Assembly (NCBI GenBank): GCA_949130495.1 | Contig: OX422217.1 | Span: 578,814,606-578,878,605 of the forward strand | Source: Sambucus nigra | Taxonomy: Eukaryota > Streptophyta > Magnoliopsida > Dipsacales > Adoxaceae | Direction of reading: 5' to 3' | DNA length: 64,000 nucleotides | Part shown: in pieces, positions 32,452-42,796 of the stretch | Layout of the letters: each line of letters starts with the position of its first letter | How positions within the stretch are numbered: position 1 is the stretch's first letter | Notes under the pieces: generated by a model | What the model was told of the DNA's origin: nothing | The model's database searches: none | The model's input: the letters and a program-made list of their open reading frames with translations, nothing else | Position numbers and translations under genes: made by a program

Positions 32452-34176
32452 ATGTGTTAGTGTTTGCATACTTTAGCATTTGTACTTTATGTCATATTCA
32501 CATGCTAAATGTATGCTTGTTTTAGTCATTTTCTAGTCATCACCTTATTTCATATCCCAAGCTAGAAATCATGACTTGTTTATCTTTTTGTATTATTTTT
32601 TGAGTTTGAATTAATTGAAAAATATAAAAATATTTTTGTTTATCATTTGTGTTTTATTTATTTCAGTTAAGCTTAATGAAAAATACAAATGATTTTTTGT
32701 TTGTCCTTTTGAGTAAATATTTATTTTTGATTAAAAATGTTAAAAACTCAAAAAGATTTTGTTTTGTGTGTATTTTTGTTTGACACACTTTATGTGGCAT
32801 ATATTTGTGTTTGAATCCTATCGTTTACGCTCCCATGTGGCTAGAACTTTTGGTGTAGATTTTCAATCCTTAAAATGTTCTTTACCATGTTTTATATGGA
32901 GTAGTTGGATTTTGTATTATTTAAATGGATTCTATTTCTATATGCCTCTTTTCACACATGCACGAGCTCTTTTGAAATTTTAATGTCACATGTTATATTT
33001 GAGCTTTTTGAGGTGTTCTCCTATCAATCTAGTCATCTACATATCTATGACCTAGGAGGACTAGTGCATGTCAAAATCCGTTGCATGTGAGATTTGTGTG
33101 AAAAATGAAAACATGATAAATCTAAATGTGCACGGGGAAGGGCTCCGAAAGGATGAATTAAATCCTTTGCGATAGTAAGCCACCGTTGATTGGATTTAAA
33201 AGAAATACGTGATCCAAAGGCCTAAAAACAGAATATTTGGCATTAAACAAAAAAAATTGTCAAGGCCTATGTTTGATTGATATATTCATTCAACATTAAT
33301 ATAAATGCAAATTGAGGGAGAATTGGATGGTATATCAACGGTTTGCACAATGTCCGTTTATCCTAGTTGTCTTTAATGTCATGACTCTATTTGGTTTGTA
33401 GAATCATCATCATGCTAGGCTTGTATGCATTGTGTATGTTTGTTCATTGAGTTCAATCTTTATATTGTCACATGAGGTTATATTTAAATGTGATAAAGTT
33501 TGCAATCAAATGAGAACTCCGTGAACGTTTATTAAGTGTTTGGGTCTAAATTTAATTGTTGCTAGTACACACCCCTACACTTCCGTTTCCATATGACACA
33601 TTTTTGCCATACGAGTGTGCAAACTTATTGTATTTTGTGTCATGTGTGTGTTTATATCTATATATATATGCAAGTGCTCTATTGGTATATTTTTAGTATC
33701 TATATATATGATATTTGTTTGTCTTTGCCTTGCTTTTATTGCCCATATGCTGTCATGTCTTTTCTTTAAGCTTCCACATGCTGTTTATTAGTTCTTTATC
33801 CTTTGCCTATTCCTGAACAAAAAGGGGGAGAATGATGATAGGGGGAGAAATGGTATCTAATCCTATTATTATCGTATCTTTGTTTGGGGGAGATTTATCT
33901 TAGGGGGAGACGTCTTTCTAAGTAGGTCATGTATTTGATAAAGGGGAGAATTAATTTAGGGGGAATAATTTAATTAATTTCATTTTATATTCTGATATTC
34001 CCTATGCATTTGATGAGTTTGCTTAAGTGTGCAGGTATTCTACTAAAGCAGCATTGTTTAATGGCAAAGCGTTTGATCCTTGGGTTGAGTCAAGATTGGG
34101 CGGGTTATGTTTTGAGTCTAGTAGAGCTTGACGGCCCTTTAGGATTTTTTATTTGGTTTTTGTCCCGGAATAGCCA
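32452..34176 (+). other. noncoding 3' region of copia body 1
   Basis: This 1.7-kb AT-rich stretch occupies the place where pol would be. No protease, integrase or RT motif was seen on either strand. Its last 370 bp carry several purine tracts resembling polypurine tracts (33820-33965: AAAAGGGGGAGAATGATG, GGGGGAGATTT, AGGGGGAGAC, AGGGGGAAT). Short open frames here are not conserved-looking proteins. Confidence 0.7.
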
Positions 34177-34188
34177 AAGGGGGAGATT
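34177..34188 (+). other. copia polypurine tract, body 1
   Basis: AAAGGGGGAGATT-type tract directly before TGTAAGG of LTR2; repeated before LTR3 at 39451-39462. Confidence 0.88.
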
Positions 34189-35713
34189 TGTAAGGACACA
34201 AATTTCCAATTGAGTCCATATATAGTTTTGGCTCAATTCCGGACAAAAACATTTATTCATAGGATAGTATTCAATTGTAATATTCTCAAGCCTATGAAGT
34301 GTATGTTGAAGACGTAGTGGCAAAGAATTTAAAGCTTCATCAAAATGCCGATTTGTGTGCCTCGTTTCTACGTTATCAACTAAGGATCCATGCTTCCAAG
34401 GTATGAATGTAATTATATTTATATAGGAGCTTGGAACAATATGTATTGGGTGTTAGGTGTAATAAAAAACTGCATTTTATTTTCAGAAAGAATCAATTAG
34501 AACTTTAAAATAAGCATATAAAAGTTTCTGGGCCAAAATCTAATTTTACAAACTTTCTGGTCGTTCGTTAGAAATGTCGTTCGAACGAGTTTGCCAACGA
34601 CCCTAAACTGGTCAGTCGTTCGATATGTCGTTCGAACGAGTTTTTCGTTCTAACGAGGTATCTAACGAGTAACTAACGAGCCCAGGCTGGTCGCTCGTTA
34701 GAAGTCTCGTTCGAACGAGAGTCAAGTTCGTTCGAACGAGACGCCAGGGCGTGAACAGTTTTGAGTAGTTTTTGGCAGTTTTCTCCCACTTTCCCCACGT
34801 GGTTTTTAACCAACTTTTTCAAGACTTAATATGTGCGGGAAACACATTTTTCCAATTAACTTTTCCATTCCATAGCCATCTCTTAGAGAGATCTTGAGAG
34901 CTAATTTATTTAGGGAAAATGTTCATGTTTTGAGTGTTAATTTTTAAAGAAAAATTCATACACACTCTAGTTTACACCCAATAGTTGTTTATTCCAAGTT
35001 TCTATATTCATATTCTTTACTTGGAGTTTTTGGCACCGGTTTTCTCTACCGAATTGAAAAAGAGACGTTTCGGGTTTGCTTCTACACCCCATCACAAAGA
35101 AGACTTTTTGTTGAGATTCTACCCACTTGGAGAAAGGCTCCATGCTTGGGTGACGGTGACCATATAAAGTCCCATCGGTGGATTCCGAGACCGCGATGGT
35201 GTTCCGAGGTTATTCGCTAGGAAGAGGTTTCTACGAGAAGAAGCGTCGAGGCTTGAGAGGGATCGAGTCAGTCGTTTTAAGTCTATCTGTCTTGTAAATG
35301 TAATTCCATATCTAGTGGACTTGTGGCTAGGGCCGTCCGAGGTTGTTTCCCGTCTTGGGTTTTTCCTCGTACATCTCGGCGTAGTGTGATATTGTTTATT
35401 TAATCTTGCATCATAATTTAGAACGCATGCTTAAGAATAAATTCAAGATAAAATTTGGTTTAATTATCACACTCATTTAATTCGGGACTAAATTAAATAT
35501 TGGGTAAATTTGGTTTATTCAAGTCATTTGCTAAAATTGGTTTCGCCTAACTTTGGATAATTGAAAATTATGATTTAGGCAAATTCTAGGACTTGGATTA
35601 ACTTATTTTAATTTGTTTTGAAGAAATTAAAATTCGGCCTTGTTTATTTTGTTTTAACCATCTCAACGCTTCCGCATAGAGTTTTTACATACAAAGGAAA
35701 TTATACGCTTTCA
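34189..35713 (+). repeat. copia LTR2 (1525 bp, internal)
   Basis: It lacks 34 bp of the palindrome cluster relative to LTR1, a loss bounded by repeated CGTTCGAACGAG. Private changes include GTAGTGGC for GTAGCGGC, GGATCC for GGTTCC and CGAGTAAC for CGAGATTC. It has no target duplication at either side, as expected for the shared middle LTR of a tandem unit. Confidence 0.93.
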
Positions 35714-35716
35714 AAT

Positions 35717-35729
35717 TGGTATCAGAGCC
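35717..35729 (+). other. copia primer binding site, body 2
   Basis: TGGTATCAGAGCC lies three bases after LTR2. Confidence 0.92.
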
Positions 35730-35776
35730 AAAAACGACAAATTATTTCGTTAAGATCTTTTTATTTTTTGGCCAAA

Positions 35777-36820
35777 ATGGATTTTTCCCCATTTTCAAAA
35801 TTTCCTATTTTCGATGGTTCAAACTACGCGTATTGGAAAGCTCGAATGAGTTCGGCACTAAAATCTATCGACGAGAGAGTTTGGATGTCTGCTGTTACCG
35901 GATACTCCCCACCAACTTACTTAGTTGAAAATGAACGTGTTATCAAACCCGCCGATAGATGGACTGAAAATGAGTTTAAACTTGCTAATTTTAATTCCCG
36001 TAGTTTAAATGCCTTGTTTAGCGCTGTCGCACCGGATGAATTCCGACGTATTATGACGTGTGAAACCGCTAAAGAAGCTTGGGATATTTTACAATTAACT
36101 CATGAAGGAACTAGTGTCGTTAAAGCTTCAAAACTCCAAAACCTCACCACTCAATTTGAAACTATCAAAATGGATGAAAAAGAAACTTTTGATAAATTTT
36201 ATGCTAGACTTTCTGATATTGTTAATTCATCCTTTAACTTGGGAGAGAAAATACCTGACGACCGTGTTGTAAAGAAAATTTTGAGGTCCCTACCCGATAG
36301 ATTTATTCCTAAAGTGACCGTTTTAAATTCTTTACCCACTTTAGCCTCTACGAAATTAGAAGAACTCGTAGGTGATTTACAAACCTATGAACTAGATATG
36401 TTTCCCTCTAAAACTGAAAAGAAAATTGAAAAGGGTGTTGCTTTAAAAGCCCGAAAAGAGGTCAAACAAGTAGTAGAGAGCGATAGTGAAAGTGACTCGG
36501 AAGATATGGCTTTGTTTGCTCGCAAATTTAGAAAATTTCTTAAATTTAACAAAGATAAATTTAAAAATGATTTTAAGAAATTTGATACTTCTAAACATGA
36601 TAAAAGCGAGAAGATTTCTAAAGCCGAGAGGATCCCTAAACCTAGTAATGACAATTTAGATAGGGACGAGTCTAACAAGTGTTTTGGTTGTGAAGGTTAT
36701 GGCCATCGAGCTTATGAGTGCCCCACTAAACTAAGGAAAGAGGGTAAACGACCCACTGCATATAATGCAACCCTTAGTGATAGTGATAAGGAAGAAAAGC
36801 CCGATTCCCCCACTAAGTAA
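35777..36820 (+). CDS. gag: copia Gag ORF1, body 2 (347 aa)
   Basis: It has the same protein architecture as the copy at 30503: UBN2-type Gag core at about residues 60-200, an acidic/basic linker, CCHC knuckle CFGCEGYGHRAYEC near residue 301, and an acidic C-terminus DSDKEEKPDSPTK. The frame is open upstream to 35618, inside LTR2, but that extension is not used as the start. The same extension in body 1 is stopped by TAA (CGATAA versus CGACAA), and family Gags begin at MDFSPFSKF. With the intact ORF2 that follows, this is the only complete coding unit in the window. Confidence 0.92.
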   Translation: MDFSPFSKFPIFDGSNYAYWKARMSSALKSIDERVWMSAVTGYSPPTYLVENERVIKPADRWTENEFKLANFNSRSLNALFSAVAPDEFRRIMTCETAKEAWDILQLTHEGTSVVKASKLQNLTTQFETIKMDEKETFDKFYARLSDIVNSSFNLGEKIPDDRVVKKILRSLPDRFIPKVTVLNSLPTLASTKLEELVGDLQTYELDMFPSKTEKKIEKGVALKARKEVKQVVESDSESDSEDMALFARKFRKFLKFNKDKFKNDFKKFDTSKHDKSEKISKAERIPKPSNDNLDRDESNKCFGCEGYGHRAYECPTKLRKEGKRPTAYNATLSDSDKEEKPDSPTK

Positions 36821-36825
36821 ATTTT

Positions 36826-37725
36826 GTGGCTTTTATGGCTAGTCATGTGAGTGATTGTGACAACTCATCGATTGATGAAACGATAGCACATGCCACTTCC
36901 AAGGTCATTGTTCATGATTCCCTTGTTTTTAATGATAGTGAGAGTGGAGAAGAAAGAGAGAGTGAAAATGAAGAAGAGGTTGATGTGAGTGAACTTCAAA
37001 ATGCTTTTCATGAATTATATAAAGAATCTATTAATTTGAAAAGAACTAATTTGAAGTTAGAAGCTTGTTTAAGAAAGAGTGTCAAGGTCGTTGATGATAG
37101 TGCCTTAATAGAAGACCTTAGGACACATGTGAGGACTCTTCAAGAGAAGATTGATTATGTAGAAGGCGAAAGAGATAGCCTTAGGGGTTTAATGGAATCC
37201 TTGAAAAAGGAGCTTCTTGCTTTTGAAGAGCGTAATTTTTTACTAGAATCTAACATTTTAGAATTGGAAAATAAATTAAAAGATTCTAGTAATGTCAAAT
37301 TTGATTTGGAATGTCGTTCGGAAAAACTTGATAAAATGTTAGGAACGATCCAAATTAAAAATGACACTTGTGGTTTAGGCTTCAATACTTGTAATGAATT
37401 TACTCATAATGCCAAAACCAATATTTTAGGAGAATCTACTAGGAATACATTTAATGATCACTCCTTAGGCAAATCTTTTCGACATGTTCTTACTTGTACT
37501 CTTTGTGGTCGAAAAGGTCATCTTAGGAAATATTGTTTTGATCTTAAACGAATTCCTAGAAAATCCCATAGTAAAGTAACCACGGTAGTTAAAGCTCCTA
37601 CACCCCACGATAGTCATTCTTCATTAATTTGGGTTAGGAAATCCGACTTGGTTGCCTTACAAAATAGGGATTTTGATTCTCATTTACTTTCACATCCTTC
37701 CTCCCTTGCTAAATCTAAAGGATGA
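36826..37725 (+). CDS. copia Gag ORF2, body 2: coiled coil plus second zinc knuckle (299 aa)
   Basis: The open frame begins with GTG at 36826; the first ATG in frame is 36835 (MASHVSDCD). It is offset by -1 from ORF1 and starts six bases after the ORF1 stop. An acidic N-terminus (GEERESENEEEVDVSEL) is followed by a long coiled coil (about residues 60-165, for example RTLQEKIDYVEGERDSLRGL). A second CCHC zinc knuckle, CTLCGRKGHLRKYC, lies near residue 223, and a basic/Ser-rich tail ends at TGA 37723-37725. In related copia elements this sequence is the C-terminal continuation of Gag, so the two ORFs may be one Gag split by an indel shared by both bodies, or a protein made by frameshifting or reinitiation. 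No protease follows. Confidence 0.82.
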   Translation: MAFMASHVSDCDNSSIDETIAHATSKVIVHDSLVFNDSESGEERESENEEEVDVSELQNAFHELYKESINLKRTNLKLEACLRKSVKVVDDSALIEDLRTHVRTLQEKIDYVEGERDSLRGLMESLKKELLAFEERNFLLESNILELENKLKDSSNVKFDLECRSEKLDKMLGTIQIKNDTCGLGFNTCNEFTHNAKTNILGESTRNTFNDHSLGKSFRHVLTCTLCGRKGHLRKYCFDLKRIPRKSHSKVTTVVKAPTPHDSHSSLIWVRKSDLVALQNRDFDSHLLSHPSSLAKSKG

Positions 37726-39450
37726 ATGTGTTAGTGTTTGCATACTTTAGCATTTGTACTTTATGTCATATTCACATGCTAAATGTATGCTTGTTTTAGT
37801 CATTTTCTAGTCATCACCTTATTTCATATCCCAAGCTAGAAATCATGACTTGTTTATCTTTTTGTATTATTTTTTGAGTTTGAATTAATTGAAAAATATA
37901 AAAATATTTTTGTTTATCATTTGTGTTTTATTTATTTCAGTTAAGCTTAATGAAAAATACAAATGATTTTTTGTTTGTCCTTTTGAGTAAATATTTATTT
38001 TTGATTAAAAATGTTAAAAACTCAAAAAGATTTTGTTTTGTGTGTATTTTTGTTTGACACACTTTATGTGGCATATATTTGTGTTTGAATCCTATCGTTT
38101 ACGCTCCCATGTGGCTAGAACTTTTGGTGTAGATTTTCAATCCTTAAAATGTTCTTTACCATGTTTTATATGGAGTAGTTGGATTTTGTATTGTTTAAAT
38201 GGATTCTATTTCTATATGCCTCTTTTTACACATGCACGAGCTCTTTTGAAATTTTAATGTCACATGTTATATTTGAGCTTTTTGAGGTGTTCTCCTATCA
38301 ATCTAGTCATCTACATATCTATGACCTAGGAGGACTAGTGCATGTCAAAATCCGTTGCATGTGAGATTTGTGTGAAAAATGAAAACATGATAAATCTAAA
38401 TGTGCACGGGGAAGGGCTCCGAAAGGATGAATTAAATCCTTTGCGATAGTAAGCCACCGTTGATTGGATTTAAAAGAAATACGTGATCCAAAGGCCTAAA
38501 AACAGAATATTTGGCATTAAACAAAAAAAATTGTCAAGGCCTATGTTTGATTGATATATTCATTCAACATTAATATAAATGCAAATTGAGGGAGAATTGG
38601 ATGGTATATCAACGGTTTGCACAATGTCCGTTTATCCTAGTTGTCTTTAATGTCATGACTCTATTTGGTTTGTAGAATCATCATCATGCTAGGCTTGTAT
38701 GCATTGTGTATGTTTGTTCATTGAGTTCAATCTTTATATTGTCACATGAGGTTATATTTAAATGTGATAAAGTTTGCAATCAAATGAGAACTCCGTGAAC
38801 GTTTATTAAGTGTTTGGGTCTAAATTTAATTGTTGCTAGTACACACCCCTACACTTCCGTTTCCATATGACACATTTTTGCCATACGAGTGTGCAAACTT
38901 ATTGTATTTTGTGTCATGTGTGTGTTTATATCTATATATATATGCAAGTGCTCTATTGGTATATTTTTAGTATCTATATATATGATATTTGTTTGTCTTT
39001 GCCTTGCTTTTATTGCCCATATGCTGTCATGTCTTTTCTTTAAGCTTCCACATGCTGTTTATTAGTTCTTTATCCTTTGCCTATTCCTGAACAAAAAGGG
39101 GGAGAATGATGATAGGGGGAGAAATGGTATCTAATCCTATTATTATCGTATCTTCGTTTGGGGGAGATTTATCTTAGGGGGAGACGTCTTTCTAAGTAGG
39201 TCATGTATTTGATAAAGGGGAGAATTAATTTAGGGGGAATAATTTAATTAATTTCATTTTATATTCTGATATTCCCTATGCATTTGATGAGTTTGCTTAA
39301 GTGTGCAGGTATTCTACTAAAGCAGCATTGTTTAATGGCAAAGCGTTTGATCCTTGGGTTGAGTCAAGATTGGGCGGGTTATGTTTTGAGTCTAGTAGAG
39401 CTTGACGGCCCTTTAGGATTTTTTATTTGGTTTTTGTCCCGGAATAGCCA
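37726..39450 (+). other. noncoding 3' region of copia body 2
   Basis: Nearly identical to 32452-34176 with the same purine tracts (39094-39239). There is no pol sequence. Confidence 0.7.
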
Positions 39451-39462
39451 AAGGGGGAGATT
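39451..39462 (+). other. copia polypurine tract, body 2
   Basis: AAGGGGGAGATT directly before LTR3. Confidence 0.88.
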
Positions 39463-41044
39463 TGTAAGGACACAAATTTCCAATTGAGTCCATATATAGT
39501 TTTGGCTCAATTCCGGACAAAAACATTTATTCATAGGATAGTATTCAATTGTAATATTCTCAAGCCTATGAAGTGTATGTTGAAGACGTAGCGGCAAAGA
39601 ATTTAAAGCTTCATCAAAATGCCGATTTGTGTGCCTCGTTTCTACGTTATCAACTAAGGTTCCATGCTTCCAAGGTATGAATGTAATTATATTTATATAG
39701 GAGCTTGGAACAATATGTATTGGGTGTTAGGTGTAATAAAAAACTGCATTTTATTTTCAGAAAGAATCAATTAGAACTTTAAAATAAGTATATAAAAGTT
39801 TCTGGGCCAAAATCTAATTTTACAAACTTTCTGGTCGTTCGTTAGAAATGTCGTTCGAACGAGTTTTTCCGTTAGAACCAGGTTTCGTTCGAACGAGTTT
39901 TTCGTTCGAACCAGTTTTCGTTCGAACGAGTTTGCCAACGACCCTAAACTGGTCAGTCGTTCGAACGAGTTTTTCATTCTAACGAGGTATCTAACGAGAT
40001 TCTAACGAGCCCAGGCTGGTCGCTCGTTAGAAGTCTCGTTCGAACGAGAGTCAAGTTCGTTCGAACGAGATGCCAGGGCGGGAACAGTTTTGAGCAGTTT
40101 TTGGCAGTTTTCTCCCACTTTCCCCACTTGGTTTTTAACCAACTTTTTCAAGACTTAATATGTGCGGGAAACACATTTTTCCAATTAAATTTTCCATTCC
40201 ATAGACATCTCTTAGAGAGAGATTGATAGCTAATTTATTTAGGGAAAATGTTCATGTTTTGAGTGTTAATTTTTAAAGAAAAATTCATACACACTCTAGT
40301 TTACACCCAATAGTTTTTTATTCCAAGTTTCTATATTCATATTCTTTACTTGGAGTTTTTGGCACCGGTTTTCTCTACCGAATTGAAAAAGAGACGTTTC
40401 GGGTTTGCTTCTACACCCCATCATAAAGAAGACTTTTTGTTGAGATTCTACCCACTTGGAGAAAGGCTCCATATGCTTGGGTGACGGTGACCATATAAAG
40501 TCCCATCGGTGGATTCCGAGACCGCGGTGGTGTTCCGAGGTTGTTCGCTAGGAAGAGGTTTCTACGAGAAGAAGCGTCGAGGCTTGAGAGGGATCGAGTC
40601 AGTCGTTGTAAGTCTATCTGTCTTGTAAATGTAATTCCATATCTAGTGGACTTGTGGCTAGGGCCGTCCGAGGTTGTTTCCCGTCTTGGGTTTTTCCTCG
40701 TACATCTCGGCGTAGTGTGATATTGTTTATTTAATCTTGCATCATAATTTAGAACGCATGCTTAAGAATAAATTCAAGATAAAATTTGGTTTATTTATCA
40801 CACTCATTTAATTCGGGACTAAATTAAATATTGGGTAAATTTGATTTATTCAAGTCATTTGCTAAAATTGGTTTCGCCTAACTTTGGATAATTGAAAATT
40901 ATGATTTAGGCAAATTCTAGGACTTGGATTAACTTATTTTAATTTGTTTTGAAGAAATTAAAATTCGGCCTTGTTTATTTTGTTTTAACCATCTCAACGC
41001 TTCCGCATAGAGTTTTTACATACAAAGGAAATTATACGCTTTCA
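39463..41044 (+). repeat. copia LTR3 (1582 bp)
   Basis: This is the longest of the three LTRs, with one extra palindrome unit (39896-39930 region) and a shortened CAGTCGTTCGAACGAG segment. It carries the most private changes of the three (AAGTATATA for AAGCATATA, CCACTTGG for CCACGTGG, an AT insertion near 40473, TTTATTTATC for TTTAATTATC). It ends TTTCA before the AAGCT target copy. Confidence 0.93.
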
Positions 41045-41049
41045 AAGCT
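41045..41049. other. target site duplication, right copy (AAGCT)
   Basis: It matches 28876-28880. Confidence 0.92.
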
Positions 41050-41980
41050 TTAAGCGAAAAATGGGGCTTTCAGAAAAAAACTACAAGATATTACTTCTTC
41101 TTTAAATAAGAAAGAATTATCTTATGCTACAGAGGGAGAATAATGCTTTAAGGAATGAGTTGGATGTTTTGAAGAAATCGTTTGCCACTGATCCTGATGA
41201 GGGTAATTTTTTCCTGCAAACTGAGAATGTCAGATTGGTAGAAGAACTTGAACCCTTGTAAAAAACCAGACCTGGGTAAACTTCCAGACAAAGGGTGGTT
41301 ATCCGACCAATAGTTAATGAAGAACAAACGAGGAAAACTATGGCCGACTAAGCTGTCCAATTAAAAGCAAATAATCAAGACATTTTCAACCTTTCTGCCC
41401 AACTAGAAGCTAAGTATAAAGTTATTTTTGACCAATTTCCCAGGTGAAGGTTAAGAATGATATTCTTAGGAAACTCCAACATGTGGTAGAGAGATTGACC
41501 TTTCACTATCACAAGCAGCCCACAGAGATTTGGATGGAAGGTCACAATAAGGCCTTAAGCCATATGGATGATCATATTTCACAAAGTCATCGTGAGGGTT
41601 ATAGATGGGGATGGACCAACTTATTTACCTTAGTAAAGTATAACCAAAACAGTGAGTTAAGGTATTGGAATGACCCTGGTTTGTTGGATTGTAATAATCA
41701 TCCATTCAAGTTGTACATAACATGGATCCCTCCTCATGCCATTCCCTAATGTTTAATCACCAAATATTTAGGAGATATAACCTTCATAATGTGCATGAAA
41801 TAATCCATCCTTCTCATTTGATCAATAGGTTGAGTAGCAGTAATAGACAAATATTAGGGGATTTTAATTATATAAATTCCCCCTATACCTAGAATGATCC
41901 TCCTGCTGGGATGGAGAGAGTACAACAGACATCTTCTGAAATGACCAAATCATAAGGGAAACGTTCAGCTGAATAATTCT
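41050..41980 (+). pseudogene. Tat3 antisense gene 2, 3' part
   Basis: This continues the frame left at 28880 and then shifts frame repeatedly. The best block is 41444-41749 (NDILRKLQHVVERLTFHYHK, WMEGHNKALSHMDDHISQSH, ending KLYITWIPPHAIP). Before it, pieces of a coiled coil can be read in other frames (41145-41270). A decayed tail may run to about 41980. It is not recognised as any known family; the predicted product is helical and charged. It is on the strand opposite Tat3 pol. Confidence 0.45.
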
Positions 41981-42796
41981 TCTATTTTTTGTACTTTCTT
42001 GATCTTAAATGTAATACCTCTAGTAATCGAATAAAAATATATGTACTTATTGTCAACTTATGGTTAGTAAATCAGTTAGTCGACTAAGTTATTTACTTGA
42101 TGATGAGTTATTAAACCGTAACTATAAGGCCGTAGATTCTACTAATGCACTTAGATAAGATTGTAAATACTTTTATTGATCCAATTTGTAGCATTAGATA
42201 TCAGTGGAGACTAAGTGTATGAGGTATATACGTATGTATTCATGTATTTAGAAATGTATACACGTATTCCTGTATTTAATCTAGTCGGGTAAAACTTCTT
42301 GTGTGTATACATGAAATTTTACAAGCTACTTGTTCTTGACTTGTTAAAGACGAAGCCATACATGAAGCAATTATCATTGGTGACCAAGTGTGTTAGGAAT
42401 GTATGTATGTATTCTTGAGTTCAACTTGATCGAGTAAAGTTTCTTGTGTTGATACATGAAGCTTTACTGACTTCTTGTTTGGGACTTGTTAATATGAAGT
42501 CATACGTAAAGTAATAACTTGTTCGGTGCATCTTGAACTGCCTACTAAGTTGTTGGTGCATCTTGAATTTGATAAGTTCAACCTGATTAAGTATTTGATT
42601 TATGTAAGTCGTTGTCATCTCTTGATCGACAAGGGCTGAAGACCAAGAGATGTTTGAGTATTGTGTCTGGGGATGTATATCGCCGTACTCCAAAAAAAAT
42701 TAAAAACAATTGGAAACTAAAATCAATATATTTTATTGAACTTGATATGAAGTTTTGTTAAACATAAAGTAAAAAAGAAATATAAAATGCCTTTAT
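41981..42796. repeat. Tat3 3' spacer with a diverged 144-bp duplication
   Basis: 42259-42402 and 42403 to about 42540 align with an offset of 144 bp (for example GGGTAAAACTTCTTGTG at 42287 and GAGTAAAGTTTCTTGTG at 42431). It lies between pol and the antisense genes, the same place as the 62-bp array of Tat1. Nothing else was recognised here. Confidence 0.6.

Larger units (their letters stand above)
28881..41044 (+). mobile_element. triple-LTR, double-body gag-only Ty1/copia element
   Basis: The structure is LTR1 (28881-30439), body 1 (30440-34188), LTR2 (34189-35713), body 2 (35714-39462), LTR3 (39463-41044). Both bodies are exactly 3749 bp and differ at about ten bases by eye. Only the outer edges carry the target duplication AAGCT, so the unit sits in the genome as a single insertion. 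Each body has a tRNA-Met-type primer site, two gag-type ORFs, about 1.7 kb of noncoding sequence and a polypurine tract, with no protease, integrase or RT. Gag-only elements (TR-GAG type) are known in plants; such an element would need enzymes from an autonomous partner. The array probably arose by unequal recombination between LTRs or by integration of a tandem cDNA. Confidence 0.93.

Noticed and set aside
35618..35776. 53-residue N-terminal extension of Gag in copia body 2
   Set aside because: It begins inside LTR2, crosses the primer site, and is stopped by TAA in body 1. Family Gags start at MDFSPFSKF.
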